Source: Clostridium lundense DSM 17049 (GTDB lineage Bacteria; Bacillota; Clostridia; Clostridiales; Clostridiaceae). From it: a stretch of DNA of 64,000 nt. The notes under the pieces were generated by a model. It was not told the origin of the DNA, searched no databases, and saw nothing but the letters and a program-made list of their open reading frames with translations. Shown here in pieces: positions 44,081 through 53,312 of this stretch (position 1 is the first letter of the stretch; each line of letters opens with the position of its first letter). The translations under genes were made by a program, and so were the position numbers. The stretch covers positions 1 to 64,000 of the forward strand of contig NZ_JHVC01000012.1 in assembly GCF_000619945.1 (NCBI RefSeq). The letters are read 5' to 3'.

Positions 44081-44509
44081 TTGATAATATTTCTCATAAT
44101 AATTCTTATATGTATTTCCCTATATGTTACTTATTACTTTAATAACAAATTATCTTTACAAAGAAGACAATTTGTTATTTTAAAAAAACAATACGATGAA
44201 CTAAAATGTAAAGTTAATAAAACAAATAACCTATATAGTAACTTAAAGATAAAATATATAGTTCCCCAATATACTTCTGGATCAATTAAGTTTAAATGCA
44301 ATTTATATTTATATCCATTGGATAATGCTATTACTATTTTAAACTTAGAAAAAGACATGTTTGTTCATGTACAAGATTGTGCAGAAATAAATGATAAACT
44401 ATGGTTTGAAATTTCAATACCTTCTTTAGATAAAATAAATTCAAAAGGATGGATTGAAGGAAATAATATCCAATGGATCAGTAACGAGAATGACTCTACT
44501 AGCCCCTAA
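44081..44509 (+). CDS. Membrane-anchored protein with SH3-like C-terminal region
   Basis: Start chosen at TTG 44081 because GGAGGAG lies eight bases upstream; an ATG at 44039 is possible but lacks a ribosome site. The 142-residue protein has one N-terminal transmembrane helix (about 1-22, IIFLIIILICISLYV) and a short coiled-coil stretch. A beta-rich C-terminal region (about 60-135, LYPLDNAITILNLEKDMFVHVQDCAE, WFEISIPS, KGWIEGNNIQWI) resembles a bacterial SH3 domain. Function unknown; possibly envelope-associated. Confidence 0.65.
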   Translation: MIIFLIIILICISLYVTYYFNNKLSLQRRQFVILKKQYDELKCKVNKTNNLYSNLKIKYIVPQYTSGSIKFKCNLYLYPLDNAITILNLEKDMFVHVQDCAEINDKLWFEISIPSLDKINSKGWIEGNNIQWISNENDSTSP

Positions 44510-44587
44510 TTTTATTTAATATAAATTGTATTATTAAATATTTAAATGTGGTATACTACATGATGAAAAAACTTAGGAGGTATTTTA

Positions 44588-45763
44588 ATGACTTGTAAAT
44601 TTTATTTATATAAAGGTATGGGAAGAAAATCAGAAGGTGGTCACCCTTGGATATATTCTACTGAAATAGAGGGCTACGATGGTGAATATACCAACGGAGA
44701 TATAGTAGAAGTATATAATTTTAAAAACGATTTTATTGGTAAAGGATATATTAATGATGCCTCTAAAATTGCTATTCGTATAATGACTAGAAATATAGAT
44801 GAGGAAATAGATGAAGAATTCTTTAGAAAGAGATTAAGAAATGCTTGGGAATATAGAGAAAAGATAATAGATACATCTAGCTGTAGATTTGTTTTTGGTG
44901 AAGCTGACTTTTTACCAGGTTTAATAATCGATAAATACGAAAATTATTATGTTATTCAATCTCTTGCTTTAGGTATTGATAAATATAAAGATATAATAGT
45001 TAAATTGCTAAAAGAAGAATATAACGCTAAAGGTATCTATGAAAGAAGTGACGTTCCTGTAAGAGAATTAGAAGGAATGGAACAAGTTAAAGGTTTCTTA
45101 ACAGAGCCTTTTGACACCAAAGTACAAATAGTTGAAAATGGTGTTAAATACCATGTGGATATAGAAAACGGACAAAAAACTGGATTTTTCTTAGATCAAA
45201 AACAAAATAGAAACGCTATACACAAAATATGTAAAGATGCAGATGTTTTAGATTGCTTTACCCATACAGGATCCTTTGCATTAAATGCTGGTATTGCTGG
45301 GGCTAAAAGTGTATTAGGTCTTGATATTTCAGAACTAGCTGTAGAAGATGCTACGAAAAATGCTGAGTTAAATGGTCTTTCAGATGTTGTAAAATTTGAA
45401 TGTCATAATGCCTTCGATGTACTTCATAAGTGGGATAGAGAAGGCAGAAAATTTGATGTAGTAATATTAGATCCACCAGCCTTTACTAAATCTAGATCTA
45501 CAATAAATAATGCTGTCAGAGGTTATAAAGAGATCAATCTAAGAGGAATTAAGATGGTTAAACCCGGTGGTTACTTTGTTACTTGTTCTTGTTCTCACTT
45601 TATGAATCCTCAGCTTTTTAGAGATACCATTGCAGATGCTGCAAAGGATGCCAGACGACTTTTAAGACAGGTTGAATTTAGAACTCAATCTTCTGATCAT
45701 CCTATACTATGGAATTCAGACGAGTCATATTATTTAAAATTCTATATATTCCAAGTGGTTTAA
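44588..45763 (+). CDS. Class I SAM-dependent rRNA methyltransferase (RlmI-like, PUA domain)
   Basis: The 391-residue protein has an N-terminal PUA domain (KGMGRKSEGGHPWIYSTEIEG, GDIVEVYN) and an RlmI/RlmK-type methyltransferase core. Motifs include GQKTGFFLDQKQNR, SAM loop LDCFTHTGSFALNA, DISELAVEDA and catalytic-region LDPPAFTKSRS, with Cys in FVTCSCSH. Homologues methylate a cytosine of 23S rRNA; the exact site here is not assignable. GGAGG ribosome site; monocistronic. Confidence 0.93.
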   Translation: MTCKFYLYKGMGRKSEGGHPWIYSTEIEGYDGEYTNGDIVEVYNFKNDFIGKGYINDASKIAIRIMTRNIDEEIDEEFFRKRLRNAWEYREKIIDTSSCRFVFGEADFLPGLIIDKYENYYVIQSLALGIDKYKDIIVKLLKEEYNAKGIYERSDVPVRELEGMEQVKGFLTEPFDTKVQIVENGVKYHVDIENGQKTGFFLDQKQNRNAIHKICKDADVLDCFTHTGSFALNAGIAGAKSVLGLDISELAVEDATKNAELNGLSDVVKFECHNAFDVLHKWDREGRKFDVVILDPPAFTKSRSTINNAVRGYKEINLRGIKMVKPGGYFVTCSCSHFMNPQLFRDTIADAAKDARRLLRQVEFRTQSSDHPILWNSDESYYLKFYIFQVV

Positions 45764-45837
45764 AAAAGTAATCTACATTTTTAAATTGATAGTTATTTGT
45801 ACTTTTTTCTGTTAGAACTACAAAAAAATTTAAATTA

Positions 45838-45890
45838 TAAAAAAATAAGGAAACCTTTGTTTTTAAACAAAGTTTCCTTATTTTTTTTAT
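45838..45890. terminator. Bidirectional terminator between the methyltransferase and comB
   Basis: AAATAAGGAAAC...GTTTCCTTATTT with an inner TTTG/CAAA pairing forms a long hairpin flanked by A and T runs, between convergent genes. Confidence 0.9.
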
Positions 45891-45928
45891 TTATTATTTA
45901 AAAATTTCTCTTTATTTTTCATTCTTAT

Positions 45929-46648
45929 CTATTCACTTAAATTATTAAATAGCCTTATTGTTCCTTCTTTATACTCTGGAACTATATTTATTATATCCTT
46001 TTTACAGCAATATTTTAAATCATCATAAAGATTTAATTCTTCTATTCTTTTAAAATGAGATGCGGATTCTATAAACTTCAAGTCTGGTCCTTGAGTATAT
46101 ATATAATGAGCAGTTTTAGCTATATCACTCAGTTCCACCTTTTGCTTCTTTAATAAACAATCAATAATATATCCACTACATATAAAATCATCTATAGAAA
46201 ACTCTCCATAAGTACCTGCATTTACTATTACTACGTCATTATTTAACTTTATCAATTTTTTTGCTACAGCTTTAGCATTAATTAATGCTCCTATAATTAT
46301 ATTTCTAGCACCTTCACTACCTTTTATAGCTCTAGTTCCATTGCTTGTTGTCATTACTAAAGATTTTTCTAGTACCACCTCAGGTGTATACTCTAATGGT
46401 GAATTTGAACAATGAAAGCCATCTATTTTTAAAGCCTTTCTTTCTCCACCCAGTATATATTTATCTTCATTATTGGCTATGGCTAATGCCTCTTCTATAG
46501 TTATAACAGGTATAACTTCATTACATCCATTATTCATAGCTGTTACTATTACAGATGTAGCTCTAAGCATATCAATTACTACTACAGATTTATCTATTAC
46601 CTTTTCTTTTTTTATATCATCTGCTGATATTATTAAATCTATTTTCAT
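45929..46648 (-). CDS. comB: 2-phosphosulfolactate phosphatase family protein (ComB)
   Basis: The 239-residue protein fits the ComB family, which dephosphorylates (R)-2-phospho-3-sulfolactate. Recognisable blocks are VVIDMLRATSVIVTAMNNGCNEVIPV, LGGERKALKIDGFHCSNSPLEYT, TTSNGTRAI and NAGTYGEFSIDDFICSGYI. In methanogens this is a coenzyme M biosynthesis step and in some Bacilli sulfolactate is a spore component (family knowledge). No comA or comC homologue lies beside it, so its pathway here is open. Convergent with the methyltransferase gene. Confidence 0.9.
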   Translation of the reverse strand: MKIDLIISADDIKKEKVIDKSVVVIDMLRATSVIVTAMNNGCNEVIPVITIEEALAIANNEDKYILGGERKALKIDGFHCSNSPLEYTPEVVLEKSLVMTTSNGTRAIKGSEGARNIIIGALINAKAVAKKLIKLNNDVVIVNAGTYGEFSIDDFICSGYIIDCLLKKQKVELSDIAKTAHYIYTQGPDLKFIESASHFKRIEELNLYDDLKYCCKKDIINIVPEYKEGTIRLFNNLSE

Positions 46649-46729
46649 AATTATTCCCCCATCTTAAATAGACTTTGTACTTTAATAATTATATTAACAC
46701 TTTAAAAATTGTTATACAAACAAATACTG

Positions 46730-47680
46730 CTATCTGTTATTTATTTCTTTCCATACAAGAAATGCTATTATAAACACAGATGCGTCTTTAAAGTTTCTAA
46801 TATCACATCCCGTTTCCTTATATATTTTATCTAGTCTATATATTAAAGTATTTCTATGAATAAATAATTTTTTTGCTGCATTGCTTATATTTAAATCACA
46901 TTTAACAAACTCTTCTATAGTATTTATTATGTCCCCATCAAAATTATTAAATTTAGGACTAAATCTTCCCATTAAGTCATTTTTTACCTGTGGCTTTATA
47001 TTATACACTATCTTTTCAAATAGTATTTTGTCATAATATAATATATCTCTCTTTAATGAAAACTTTTCACTTAAAAATAAACCTTCTTTTCCTTCACTAT
47101 AGCACTTTCTCAAATCAAAAGTATTATTTATCTTTCCATTGACACTTACTATGCACTTGCAATATAGATCTGTCTCTATAGAATTTTTAATGCTCTTTGC
47201 ATGTTCTATCGGCTCATCAAAGCATCCTACTATTACTATGTTATCTTCAAAAATTATACTTAATGCCTCCTCATTCAAATATAATTCCTTAATTATATTT
47301 AACGCTTCTATAGAGTTACCTTCAACTTTTACCAAAAAAATATTACTATCATTATATAAAAAAGGTATTTTCTCTTTTATTGTATCTTCTAATACTTCCT
47401 TGTTGTCCAACAAACTATATAAAATTTCTTCTTCAACAGAATTTAACTCCTTAAATTTACTTTCTAAAAAGAACTTCAAGAGAAGTGTACAATTTTCATA
47501 TTTTACTGGCACATACATATTAGCTACTTTATTTCCTAGTTCTACTTGAAAGCATAAGTTTTCTTCATCTTCATTCTTTGATAAACTATTATATATACAT
47601 TCTCCATTTTCCCATATTAGTTTAAAGTTAATTTTAGATTCTGCATTTAATCCCTGCAAATAATTTAAAAAATTGTACAC
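46730..47680 (-). CDS. PucR/CdaR-type helix-turn-helix regulator
   Basis: The 316-residue protein ends in a PucR C-terminal HTH domain (about 250-310, EEFVKCDLNISNAAKKLFIHRNTLIYRLDKI). The N-terminal two thirds resemble the GGDEF-like sensory regions of CdaR-family activators (SEGKEGLFLSEKF, ILYYDKILFEKIVYN). The ligand is unknown; CdaR relatives respond to sugar acids. It starts 12 bases after the ABC ATPase gene, so the two are probably one operon. Confidence 0.9.
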   Translation of the reverse strand: MYNFLNYLQGLNAESKINFKLIWENGECIYNSLSKNEDEENLCFQVELGNKVANMYVPVKYENCTLLLKFFLESKFKELNSVEEEILYSLLDNKEVLEDTIKEKIPFLYNDSNIFLVKVEGNSIEALNIIKELYLNEEALSIIFEDNIVIVGCFDEPIEHAKSIKNSIETDLYCKCIVSVNGKINNTFDLRKCYSEGKEGLFLSEKFSLKRDILYYDKILFEKIVYNIKPQVKNDLMGRFSPKFNNFDGDIINTIEEFVKCDLNISNAAKKLFIHRNTLIYRLDKIYKETGCDIRNFKDASVFIIAFLVWKEINNR

Positions 47681-47692
47681 TTCGCTAGCCCC

Positions 47693-48802
47693 CTATAGAA
47701 TCGTAGATTCACTTTCCTTATCAAATATGTGTATTTTATTCCAATCCATTGCTATCTTCAGTCTATCTCCTGCTTTTGCTTTAGAATTTCCATTAACTCT
47801 TGCAGTTAAATTAATTTTATCCTTTGAAAGATATATATATGTTTCTGCTCCCATAAGTTCTGTTACTTCTACATCTGCTTCTAAAGAAGCCTCCTTATGT
47901 TGTTCTATAAACTCATCTTTATCATAGATATTTTCTGGTCTTATACCCATTATCACTTCTTTACCTAAATACCCTTTTTTCTTTACCATCTTAGCTTTTT
48001 CTTCAGGTAGTAATATGGAATCCTCTCCAAATACTATACATACCTTTCCACTTTCTTCTTGTAATTTTGAATCTATAAAATTCATTTGAGGGCTTCCTAT
48101 AAATCCTGCTACAAACATGTTAGTTGGATGTTCATATATTTGTTGAGGTGTGTCTACCTGTTGTATTAGTCCATCTTTCATAACTACTATTCTTGTTCCC
48201 ATGGTCATAGCTTCAGTTTGATCATGAGTTACATATATAAATGTGGTCTGCAATTTTTTGTGAAGTTTTGATATTTCTGTTCTCATTTGTACTCTAAGTT
48301 TTGCATCTAAGTTTGATAACGGCTCGTCCATCAAAAACACCTTTGGTTCTCTTACTATAGCCCTTCCTAATGCAACCCTTTGTCTTTGCCCTCCTGATAA
48401 AGCCTTAGGCTTCCTATCTAATAAATGATCTATATCAAGTATTTTCCCTGCTTCTTTAACTTTTTTATCTATTTCATCTTTAGATACTTTTCTTAACTTC
48501 AATCCAAATGCCATATTATCGTAAACAGTCATATGTGGATATAAAGCATAATTCTGAAAAACCATTGCTATATCCCTATCCTTTGGTGCTATATCATTTA
48601 CAAGATTATCACCAATATATAATTCTCCATCGCTTATTTCCTCCAAGCCAGCTATCATTCTTAAGGTCGTAGATTTACCACAACCTGAAGGTCCAACAAA
48701 AATAATAAATTCTTTATCCTCTATATCCAAATTAAAATCCTTTACTGCTGTAACATTCCCAGAATATACTTTAGATATATGCTTTAATGATAAGCTTGCC
48801 AT
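47693..48802 (-). CDS. Sugar ABC transporter ATP-binding protein (MsmX/UgpC/MalK family)
   Basis: The 369-residue CUT1-type ATPase has Walker A GPSGCGKST, Q-loop MVFQNYALYPHMTVYDNMAFGL, signature LSGGQRQRVALGRA, Walker B VFLMDEPLSNLDAKLR and the switch His in YVTHDQTEAM. A C-terminal TOBE/regulatory domain (about 240-369, MGIRPENIYD) is present. No permease or binding-protein gene is adjacent, so it probably energises several sugar transporters like B. subtilis MsmX. It leads an operon with the PucR-type regulator. Confidence 0.94.
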   Translation of the reverse strand: MASLSLKHISKVYSGNVTAVKDFNLDIEDKEFIIFVGPSGCGKSTTLRMIAGLEEISDGELYIGDNLVNDIAPKDRDIAMVFQNYALYPHMTVYDNMAFGLKLRKVSKDEIDKKVKEAGKILDIDHLLDRKPKALSGGQRQRVALGRAIVREPKVFLMDEPLSNLDAKLRVQMRTEISKLHKKLQTTFIYVTHDQTEAMTMGTRIVVMKDGLIQQVDTPQQIYEHPTNMFVAGFIGSPQMNFIDSKLQEESGKVCIVFGEDSILLPEEKAKMVKKKGYLGKEVIMGIRPENIYDKDEFIEQHKEASLEADVEVTELMGAETYIYLSKDKINLTARVNGNSKAKAGDRLKIAMDWNKIHIFDKESESTIL

Positions 48803-48901
48803 TTAACATTCCCCCTAATACAATATTTATACCAATATTGTATCATTTCCATAATCTTATTTCTATTTACATAGGTCACAATATTGTGTAAGATAATTTG
48901 T

Positions 48902-49825
48902 TCAATAATACAATCCTTGATATATGTTTTTCTCCTCTAATGTTTTATCTATGGAATTTAATATTTCCCACTTTTTTAAGCTCCACTTAGGTCCTATTAA
49001 AAGATTCCTTGGCGAATCTCCTGTAAGCCTGTGAACCACTATATCTTCCCTTAATAATCCTATGGCTTTACATATTATTTTTACATATTGATCTTCTTCT
49101 AAAAATTCAAACTTTCCTTCTTCATATAACTTGACTAGAGGTGTTCCCTTCATAAGATGTAACAAATGAAATTTTACCCCCTGTATATCATTAGCTGCCA
49201 AATATTTTATTGTATTAAACATATCCTCTTCCTTTTCTCCAGGCAACCCAAATATGCTATGTACTACTACATCTATATTTCTTTTTCTTAAATTCTTTAA
49301 TGCTTCCTCGAAAATTTCTAGTTTATAACCTCTATTTATTATTCTAGCTGTTTTATCATTAACTGTTTGTAACCCTAGCTCTACCCACAAGTACGTTTTC
49401 TTGCTCAGCTCTTCTAAAAGATCCAACACTTCTTCTTCTAAGCAATCTGGCCTTGTCGCAATAGCTATTCCTACTACTCCCTCTTGACTTAGCGCTTCCT
49501 CATATTTTTCCCTTAATATATCTATTGGAGCATAAGTATTTGTATATGCTTGAAAATAAGCTATGTACTTTCCTTCCTTCCATTTCTTTTTCATAATAAA
49601 TTTTATATCTTTAAATTGCTCAGTTATAGAATATTCCCTATCACCAGCAAAATCTCCAGACCCTCTCTCACTACAAAATACACATCCTCCACTACTTATT
49701 TTTCCATCCCTATTAGGACATGAAAACCCTGCATCTAATGATATTTTAAAAACCTTTGATCCATACTTTTCTCTTAAAAAGTAATTTAAACTATAGTATC
49801 TTTTATCTCCCCATTTTTTTATCAT
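48902..49825 (-). CDS. Radical SAM protein, TIGR01212/YhcC family
   Basis: The 307-residue radical SAM protein has the N-terminal KRYYSLNYFLREKYGSKVFKISLDAGFSCPN and a CxnCxxC cluster (FSCPNRDG...GGCVFC) of the Elp3-like spacing typical for YhcC/TIGR01212 proteins. AYFQAYTNTYAP and VELGLQTVND follow. The reaction is unknown. It is monocistronic, upstream of the ABC ATPase gene with a 99-base gap. Confidence 0.92.
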   Translation of the reverse strand: MIKKWGDKRYYSLNYFLREKYGSKVFKISLDAGFSCPNRDGKISSGGCVFCSERGSGDFAGDREYSITEQFKDIKFIMKKKWKEGKYIAYFQAYTNTYAPIDILREKYEEALSQEGVVGIAIATRPDCLEEEVLDLLEELSKKTYLWVELGLQTVNDKTARIINRGYKLEIFEEALKNLRKRNIDVVVHSIFGLPGEKEEDMFNTIKYLAANDIQGVKFHLLHLMKGTPLVKLYEEGKFEFLEEDQYVKIICKAIGLLREDIVVHRLTGDSPRNLLIGPKWSLKKWEILNSIDKTLEEKNIYQGLYY

Positions 49826-49914
49826 GTATCTAACTCCATTCCTTTATTTTAAAAATTAGAAATACCCATAAACATTATAGTCTACAGGTATTTCTCTTTC
49901 AACCTATGAAATAT

Positions 49915-51042
49915 CTACATTTTCTTTACCTTAAATTCCTTTAAGTCCATTTGCCATCTACCTATATATTCTCCCACACTTTTATCTGATGCAGATTTAG
50001 GAATCACTTCAAAATTTAAAATTTCCTTATCAAATGAAGAAAACACTACATCTACTTTTCCTATTGGGAACTTTTTATCGAACTCATAAGGAATAATATC
50101 CCCACCTTCTGAGTTATAAAGTCTAATACACTTACCTTCACCTTCTTTTGTGTATTGAATTAATACAAACTTTTCATCTGATGAAAAAACCATATATTCA
50201 ATTTTAGAGTTTTTTAATAAGTCCAACTGAGTAAATTCTTTGCCTACAGGCTTCTCTTTCAGCACTCCACTTGGTGCACCACCTTCTGCTCCTCCTCCAG
50301 CTGCTCCTCCTCCCCCAGCTCCTTCTTCTTGTGACCCTCCACTTTTTCCTCCTCCTTGAACTGCCATGCTTTCATCAATCTTCACAATTCCTGCAAAAGC
50401 ATCCTTACTATGAGTACTTATTGCCATAGTATATCCACCATATGAAAAAATCATTGGACCATACTTTTCCTTAGGAACTATCATTTTATTTGTTTTTGTC
50501 TTATCATCTTTAGAAAAAGCATAACTTGGAATTCCACTTGGATCTATAAGCAAATTTGTATCTACATTATTCTTGCTCCTTATCCTTAACTTATTATTTT
50601 TTACAAATGACTCTTTATCAACAATAACATTCACATCATTTATTTTATAATCTGTATCTTCTTTTATAACCTTTATTGTATATTCTTCTAACGAAGCATA
50701 TGCTTCCTTCGTATTCATTCTAGCTACCTTTACTTTAAAAAGGCCTGATTTACCAATCTCATTTATTTCTTGAATATTAAATCCTTTTATCTTTAAAGGT
50801 TGATTTTTTATATTAGGTGCATCTTTTACTATTTCCTTTGAATAAAATCTTGCTGCATTTTCATAGTCTTCTTTTATTAAATAGTTCATATATCCATTTA
50901 TTATATTTTCTGCTGCCTTTATATCAAAACTTTTTTCTGTTTTCTTTTCTTCACTTTGTTTTTTATTTTCCGTTTTGCATGCAGCAAAATTTATTACTAA
51001 TAATAATGATATAATATATAGCAAAAATTTCTTTCCTCTCAT
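49915..51042 (-). CDS. Lipoprotein with glycine-rich insert, function unknown
   Basis: Start chosen at ATG 51042, six bases after GGAGGAG; the in-frame ATG at 51057 overlaps that site's upstream end. The 375-residue precursor has a lipoprotein signal with Cys22 (INFAAC). Residues about 30-150 resemble a DUF4878/NTF2-like fold (AAENIINGYMNYLIKEDYENAARFYS, EYTIKVIKEDTDYKINDV). A low-complexity Gly/Ala/Ser insert (about 230-262, GGGAAGGGAEGG) precedes a beta-rich C-terminal domain with FVLIQYTKEGEGK. It is probably surface-exposed on the membrane; no function can be given. Confidence 0.82.
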   Translation of the reverse strand: MRGKKFLLYIISLLLVINFAACKTENKKQSEEKKTEKSFDIKAAENIINGYMNYLIKEDYENAARFYSKEIVKDAPNIKNQPLKIKGFNIQEINEIGKSGLFKVKVARMNTKEAYASLEEYTIKVIKEDTDYKINDVNVIVDKESFVKNNKLRIRSKNNVDTNLLIDPSGIPSYAFSKDDKTKTNKMIVPKEKYGPMIFSYGGYTMAISTHSKDAFAGIVKIDESMAVQGGGKSGGSQEEGAGGGGAAGGGAEGGAPSGVLKEKPVGKEFTQLDLLKNSKIEYMVFSSDEKFVLIQYTKEGEGKCIRLYNSEGGDIIPYEFDKKFPIGKVDVVFSSFDKEILNFEVIPKSASDKSVGEYIGRWQMDLKEFKVKKM

Positions 51043-51177
51043 CTTTAACTCCTCCATTCTATATTTAAATATAGTTTGTCACAAAAATAAATTTTTAATT
51101 TGTAAAATCATTATTTCTTAAATTCTTTATATATTTATAAAGAATAGCTTTTTATTAAGATTGAGAGGAGAATTATT

Positions 51178-52221
51178 TTGTTAAAGAAAATAGGATTAAC
51201 TTTCCAAATTGCAGCGGTTTTTATTGGTACAATTGTAGGAGCTGGACTAGCTTCTGGACAAGAAATCACTCAATTTTTTACAACATATGGATACAAAAGC
51301 TTCCTAGGCATAATAATTTGCTGTATTCTTTATATAGTAACAGGATACATAGTTGCTCATTTAAGTATAAAATACAAACTAAATTCCTATAATGATCTTA
51401 TTGCTCTTGTTAGTCCTGGCTTTCTAGGAAAAGTTACTGACATAGTAACAGGAATGTTTTTGATAAGTAGCTCTGCCATAATTTTAGCTGGAAGTGGTGC
51501 TCTAATTCATCAATACTTTAGATTAAATAAGTGGATAGGTATATTTGTAATGAGTACTATATCACTTATAGTTCTTTTTAGAGATACAAAAGGTCTTATA
51601 GAAATTAATTCTGTTATAGTTCCTACATTAACTATAGTTATTGTTACTTTATTTATCTTGTATATATTTTTTTATGAAAATATGAGCTTTGCCTATGTAA
51701 AAACTGTTCCCTATCATAAAAATCATTGGGTTTTTTCTAGTTTTTTATATTCCAGTTTTAACATTCTTTCTTCTACTGGCGTTATAGTTCCTTTAACTAA
51801 AGAAATCCCTAACAAAAAATATATTTTTACTGGAATAACATTAGGTTCTATAGGACTAACCATATTATCACTTATAATAAATCTACTATTACTTCTAAAC
51901 ATTCCCTATATTTTTGAATATGAAATACCTTTACTATATGTAGCAAACAGATTTGGAAGATTAATTCAAATTATGCTATTAGTTATAATTTGGCTTGAAA
52001 TGTTCTCCACAGAGGTTTCTGATATATTTAGTGTAAGTAAAACCTTAGAGCAAACTTTTAAAATATCTTACAAAGTGGGCTGTATTTTAATACTTGCTAT
52101 AGCAATTCCTATATCTCAAGTAGGTTTTGTAAATCTAATTACATTTTTATACCCTGCTTTTGGATTGATAAGTTTTATTTTTATAATACAATGTATTATA
52201 TTTTATATCAAAGATAGATAA
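51178..52221 (+). CDS. YkvI-family membrane transporter-like protein
   Basis: From TTG 51178 (ribosome site GAGAGGAG) the 347-residue protein has about ten hydrophobic helices. The first contains FQIAAVFIGTIVGAGLASGQEITQFF, typical of the YkvI family within the APC/LeuT-fold superfamily, with an unwound GxGxxSGQ-like segment. Substrate is unknown. Divergent from the lipoprotein gene, sharing a 135-base AT-rich spacer. Confidence 0.9.
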   Translation: MLKKIGLTFQIAAVFIGTIVGAGLASGQEITQFFTTYGYKSFLGIIICCILYIVTGYIVAHLSIKYKLNSYNDLIALVSPGFLGKVTDIVTGMFLISSSAIILAGSGALIHQYFRLNKWIGIFVMSTISLIVLFRDTKGLIEINSVIVPTLTIVIVTLFILYIFFYENMSFAYVKTVPYHKNHWVFSSFLYSSFNILSSTGVIVPLTKEIPNKKYIFTGITLGSIGLTILSLIINLLLLLNIPYIFEYEIPLLYVANRFGRLIQIMLLVIIWLEMFSTEVSDIFSVSKTLEQTFKISYKVGCILILAIAIPISQVGFVNLITFLYPAFGLISFIFIIQCIIFYIKDR

Positions 52222-52373
52222 TCATTATTTTAATTTCATTGAGAAAGAACCTATATAGTTGTATAATTATTTTTTAGAGTTAGGCATATGGAATAAAATA
52301 ATGATTGGAATTTAATAAAAATTTTTTTGACCATGTTTTGGCCAATTATCCTTTAAACAAATGAGGTGTTATT

Positions 52374-53273
52374 TTGCTAAATATTCTATCCAAATGTAAG
52401 TTATGTCCTAGAAGCTGTGGGGTAGATAGACTAAATGGAGAATTAGGTTTTTGTAAAAGTGGAAAAAGTATAAAAGTAGCTAGAGCTTCATTGCACTACT
52501 GGGAAGAGCCTTGTATTTCTGGAACTAATGGTTCAGGAACTGTATTCTTCTCAAATTGTAATTTAAGTTGTGTTTTCTGCCAAAATCATCAGATAAGTCA
52601 AGAAGATATTGGTAAAGAAGTCTCTATAGAGAGATTATCTGAAATTTTCTTAGAACAACAAAAACGAGGAGCTCATAATATAAATTTAGTTACACCCTCT
52701 CATTATGTACCTCAAATTATAGGAGCACTAAAAATAGCTAAAGATAATGGATTAACTTTACCAATAGTATATAATACAAATAGTTATGAAAATATTGATA
52801 CTATCAGATTATTAGAAGGATATGTAGATATCTATCTACCTGATCTTAAATATTATAATAATAAATATGCTGAAAAATATTCAGGGGCAAGAAATTATTT
52901 TAAATATGCCTCAGATGCCATAAAAGAGATGGTTTGTCAGGTAGGTCCTTGCAAATTCGACAGCAATGGTATGATGAAAAAAGGAGTAATAATTAGACAT
53001 ATGATGCTTCCTGGGTTACTATTTGATTCAAAAAAAGTAGTTGATTATATTTATACTACCTTTGGAAATACTGTATATGTAAGTATTATGAATCAGTATA
53101 CTCCTTTAAATAAAGCAACCAACTTTCCGGAGATAAACAAACCTGTAAATCCAAAACATTACGAGGCCTTTATTGACTATTGTTTATCTATTGGAATTAA
53201 AAATGGCTTCATACAGGAAGATGGTACAGTCAAAGAGAGTTTTATACCTAAATTCAATTTAAATGGAATTTAA
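52374..53273 (+). CDS. PflA-like radical SAM protein (COG1313 type)
   Basis: From TTG 52374 (GAGGTG ribosome site) the 299-residue protein has an N-terminal Cys block (CKLCPRSCGVDR, GFCKSG) and the radical SAM cluster CNLSCVFC (CX3CX2C). NLVTPSHYVPQI and DIYLPDLKYY follow. It resembles pyruvate formate-lyase activating enzymes but belongs to a stand-alone group without a neighbouring glycyl radical enzyme. Function unknown. Upstream DNA (52221-52300) has an inverted repeat TCATTATTTT/AAAATAATGA. Confidence 0.9.
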   Translation: MLNILSKCKLCPRSCGVDRLNGELGFCKSGKSIKVARASLHYWEEPCISGTNGSGTVFFSNCNLSCVFCQNHQISQEDIGKEVSIERLSEIFLEQQKRGAHNINLVTPSHYVPQIIGALKIAKDNGLTLPIVYNTNSYENIDTIRLLEGYVDIYLPDLKYYNNKYAEKYSGARNYFKYASDAIKEMVCQVGPCKFDSNGMMKKGVIIRHMMLPGLLFDSKKVVDYIYTTFGNTVYVSIMNQYTPLNKATNFPEINKPVNPKHYEAFIDYCLSIGIKNGFIQEDGTVKESFIPKFNLNGI

Positions 53274-53304
53274 ATAAAAGGGCTTTAAAAAAGCCCTTTT
53301 ATCA
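53274..53304. terminator. Bidirectional terminator between two convergent genes
   Basis: AAAAGGGCTT/AAGCCCTTTT with a four-base loop serves the radical SAM gene on the plus strand and the H-NOX gene on the minus strand. Confidence 0.9.
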
Positions 53305-53312
53305 TGTAGACA

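Noticed and set aside
52221..52300. Inverted repeat TCATTATTTT/AAAATAATGA before the PflA-like gene as a riboswitch
   Set aside because: No known aptamer motif is visible; it is short, AT-only and may be the terminator of the upstream transporter gene.
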